A stretch of 64,000 bases of DNA, taken from NCBI RefSeq assembly GCF_001375595.1, contig NZ_CVJQ01000001.1, positions 2,755,001 through 2,819,000 on the forward strand. Direction: 5' to 3'. The translations under genes were made by a program, and so were the position numbers. The notes beneath the pieces were generated by a model. It saw only the letters and a list, made by a program, of their open reading frames with translations, did no database searches and had not been told where the DNA came from. Positions 62,869-64,000 of this stretch are shown piece by piece (position 1 is the first letter of the stretch; the number at the start of each line of letters is the position of its first letter). Source of the stretch: Phenylobacterium immobile (ATCC 35973) (GTDB lineage: Bacteria > Pseudomonadota > Alphaproteobacteria > Caulobacterales > Caulobacteraceae).

Positions 62869-63696
62869 TCACCAGTCGGCGACAGCTTCCTCGGCCGAGG
62901 CGGCCTTAGCGCCGGCGAACACGGTGTCGCTGGCGATGATCGTCACCGGCGCGGCCGGGTCGTCGATTAGATTGAGCGTCTCACGGATATACTTGGCGTG
63001 GGTGACGATGCCGATCTCCAGGCGCTCGCTGTTCAGCTCGACCTGCTGGGTCAGAAGGCCGGCGATGAACTCCGACGCCGCGCCGCTAGCGCCGTTACGG
63101 CGGCGTGCGGTGTCGTTCATATAGACCGGGCCGCCAGAGTTGCCCGGGAAGACCGAGAAATCGAGCAGGAAGGTCGGGAAGGCCTTGGCCGGCGCCACCG
63201 GAAAGGAGGCGACGCGGCCGGCGCGCAGGATCGGGAAGCCCGCCTGGTTGGCGGCCAGGCCGCGCGGGAAGCCCAGCGCCATCATCTCGTCGCCGGCGGC
63301 GACATGGTGGCTGGTGAAGGTGTCGTCGCCCGCCAAGTAGTCCTTCGGGATCGCCGCCTTGGCGAATTCCGGCGGCGCCTGGACGCTGAGGGCGGCGACG
63401 TCGCGTTGCGGGTGGCGGGTCCACAGCTGATGGCCGCGGGCGTCGCGGATCGTCAATGAGGTGGGGGTGTAGCTCCAGGTGCCGTCGGGGTTTTCGACGC
63501 GGTAACCGATGCGGGCCACCTGTCCCGGCATCTTGTCGAGGACGTGGCTGGCGGTGACCAGCACGGTGCGCGGCGTACCGTCCGGCGCGGGGTCAGAAAT
63601 CAGGAATCCCGTACCCACAGTACGCGTCCCGTCGCCGAGCGGCTGCTCCAGCTGGACGGTCACGTGAATCAGTTCGACGGAAAGGTCGAAGACCAT
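62869..63696 (-). CDS. Trypsin-like serine protease (S1 family), apparently cytoplasmic
   Basis: 275 residues from ATG 63696 with no signal peptide (MVFDLSVELIHVTVQLEQPL). Triad His51 (VTASHVLDKM), Asp99 (HPQRDVAALSV) and Ser187 (FPGNSGGPVYMND). The domain order is that of stand-alone trypsin-like peptidases without PDZ. Substrate unknown. The 210-bp region from 62655 to 62868 between it and mucR has no gene but is AT-richer and should hold the mucR promoter. Confidence 0.85.
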   Translation of the reverse strand: MVFDLSVELIHVTVQLEQPLGDGTRTVGTGFLISDPAPDGTPRTVLVTASHVLDKMPGQVARIGYRVENPDGTWSYTPTSLTIRDARGHQLWTRHPQRDVAALSVQAPPEFAKAAIPKDYLAGDDTFTSHHVAAGDEMMALGFPRGLAANQAGFPILRAGRVASFPVAPAKAFPTFLLDFSVFPGNSGGPVYMNDTARRRNGASGAASEFIAGLLTQQVELNSERLEIGIVTHAKYIRETLNLIDDPAAPVTIIASDTVFAGAKAASAEEAVADW

Positions 63697-63897
63697 GTCA
63701 CGCCCCCAAACCCGAACTCAAAAACGAAAAACCACAACACCCTTCGCGTCTTAAGCGCGATCTCGATGTCCTTTCTCAAACCAGAGTCAGGCCGCGGCGC
63801 CAAGTGGCGGGGTGTTCACAATCGTGCGCCCATTCGACGCTTGACCATAAATGCGGCGACGCTTGAGCCCGCGTCGGGGGCGGGCCATGACTTGGGA
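63697..63897. promoter_or_regulatory. Divergent spacer between protease and oligopeptidase genes
   Basis: About 200 bases with no gene. A TTGACC at 63842 is a possible -35 for the plus-strand gene, but no good -10 follows at the usual distance. The minus-strand side is AC-rich. Nothing more can be supported. Confidence 0.25.
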
Positions 63898-64000
63898 ATG
63901 AGCATTCCCCTCGCCCCCGTGGCCCCGAAGCGCCCGCAGACGATCCACCAGCTGGGTCGCACACGAGTGGATGACTACGCCTGGCTGAAGGATGCCGCGT
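63898..64000 (+). CDS. Prolyl oligopeptidase family (oligopeptidase B-like), 5' end only
   Basis: ATG 63898 reads MSIPLAPVAPKRPQTIHQLG then RTRVDDYAWLKDAA up to the window edge. P-x-A-x-K-x-P, H-x-x-G-x-x-R-x-DDYAWL is the usual opening of S9A oligopeptidase B (PtrB). Only 34 residues are visible, so catalytic residues cannot be checked. Confidence 0.7.
   Translation, partial: MSIPLAPVAPKRPQTIHQLGRTRVDDYAWLKDAA

Overview
The window is about 64 kb of high-GC chromosomal DNA from an alphaproteobacterium, most likely Caulobacteraceae (Caulobacter/Phenylobacterium-like). This rests on the gene families present (UrcA, DUF1491, DUF3297, a MucR/Ros regulator, CcmIEFH followed by DegP, a two-component pair and GlnE), on methionine synthase split into two genes behind an ArsR-methyltransferase regulator, and on a perfect CtrA-type box (TTAA-N7-TTAA). 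The genus is an inference. I saw no rRNA, tRNA, CRISPR array, prophage or plasmid functions.

Layout. 1-7.4 kb: end of a hydantoinase B/5-oxoprolinase gene, small hypothetical and enzyme genes (pirin, DUF3297, UrcA, PhnB-type VOC, GFA, GIY-YIG), the ribosomal ABC-F ATPase ettA and a CsbD stress protein. 7.4-14.2 kb: a putative beta-alanine/omega-amino-acid catabolic locus (permease, transaminase, XRE-cupin regulator, Tat-exported amidohydrolase; divergent mmsA). 14.2-20.3 kb: an amidase with an in-frame stop, a GT4 glycosyltransferase, pepN and an EF-hand protein. 20.4-26.1 kb: a translationally coupled methionine operon (regulator, metF, metH in two pieces). 26.1-30.8 kb: PNPOx-like protein, a hidden small gene broken by a TAG, a 38-residue basic protein, glnE and a truncated VOC gene. 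30.8-43.6 kb, all on the minus strand: two-component pair, htrA/degP, ccmHFEI, a second two-component pair whose response regulator is split by a 1,020-bp IS481-type element, a PepSY-like protein, a DnaJ-type co-chaperone and a cysteine-cluster protein.

43.7-50.2 kb: uup-type ABC-F ATPase, then a 530-bp non-coding stretch carrying a run of perfect hairpins ending in a terminator (candidate structured RNA or long leader), a NitT/TauT-type ABC importer, a protein with three TonB-C-like repeats, and a helical-repeat protein behind the CtrA box. 50.3-64 kb: a frameshifted P-loop kinase, rsuA, an RsmC-like methyltransferase and prfC (overlapping genes), DUF427 and a GFA remnant, DUF6886, a single-domain globin, SDR and aldo/keto reductases, a glutaredoxin-MauE fusion divergent from a MerR-family regulator across a mer-like operator, an ATP-dependent DNA ligase, DUF1491, SufE, MucR, a trypsin-like protease and the start of an oligopeptidase B-like gene.

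The points of most interest are the hairpin-rich non-coding region at about 45.7-46.0 kb, the MerR operator arrangement at 59.25 kb, the predicted leaderless operator-overlapping promoter of the met operon, and the number of recently broken genes: two single-base nonsense changes, one frameshift, one IS insertion with perfect frame restoration, and two truncated remnants.
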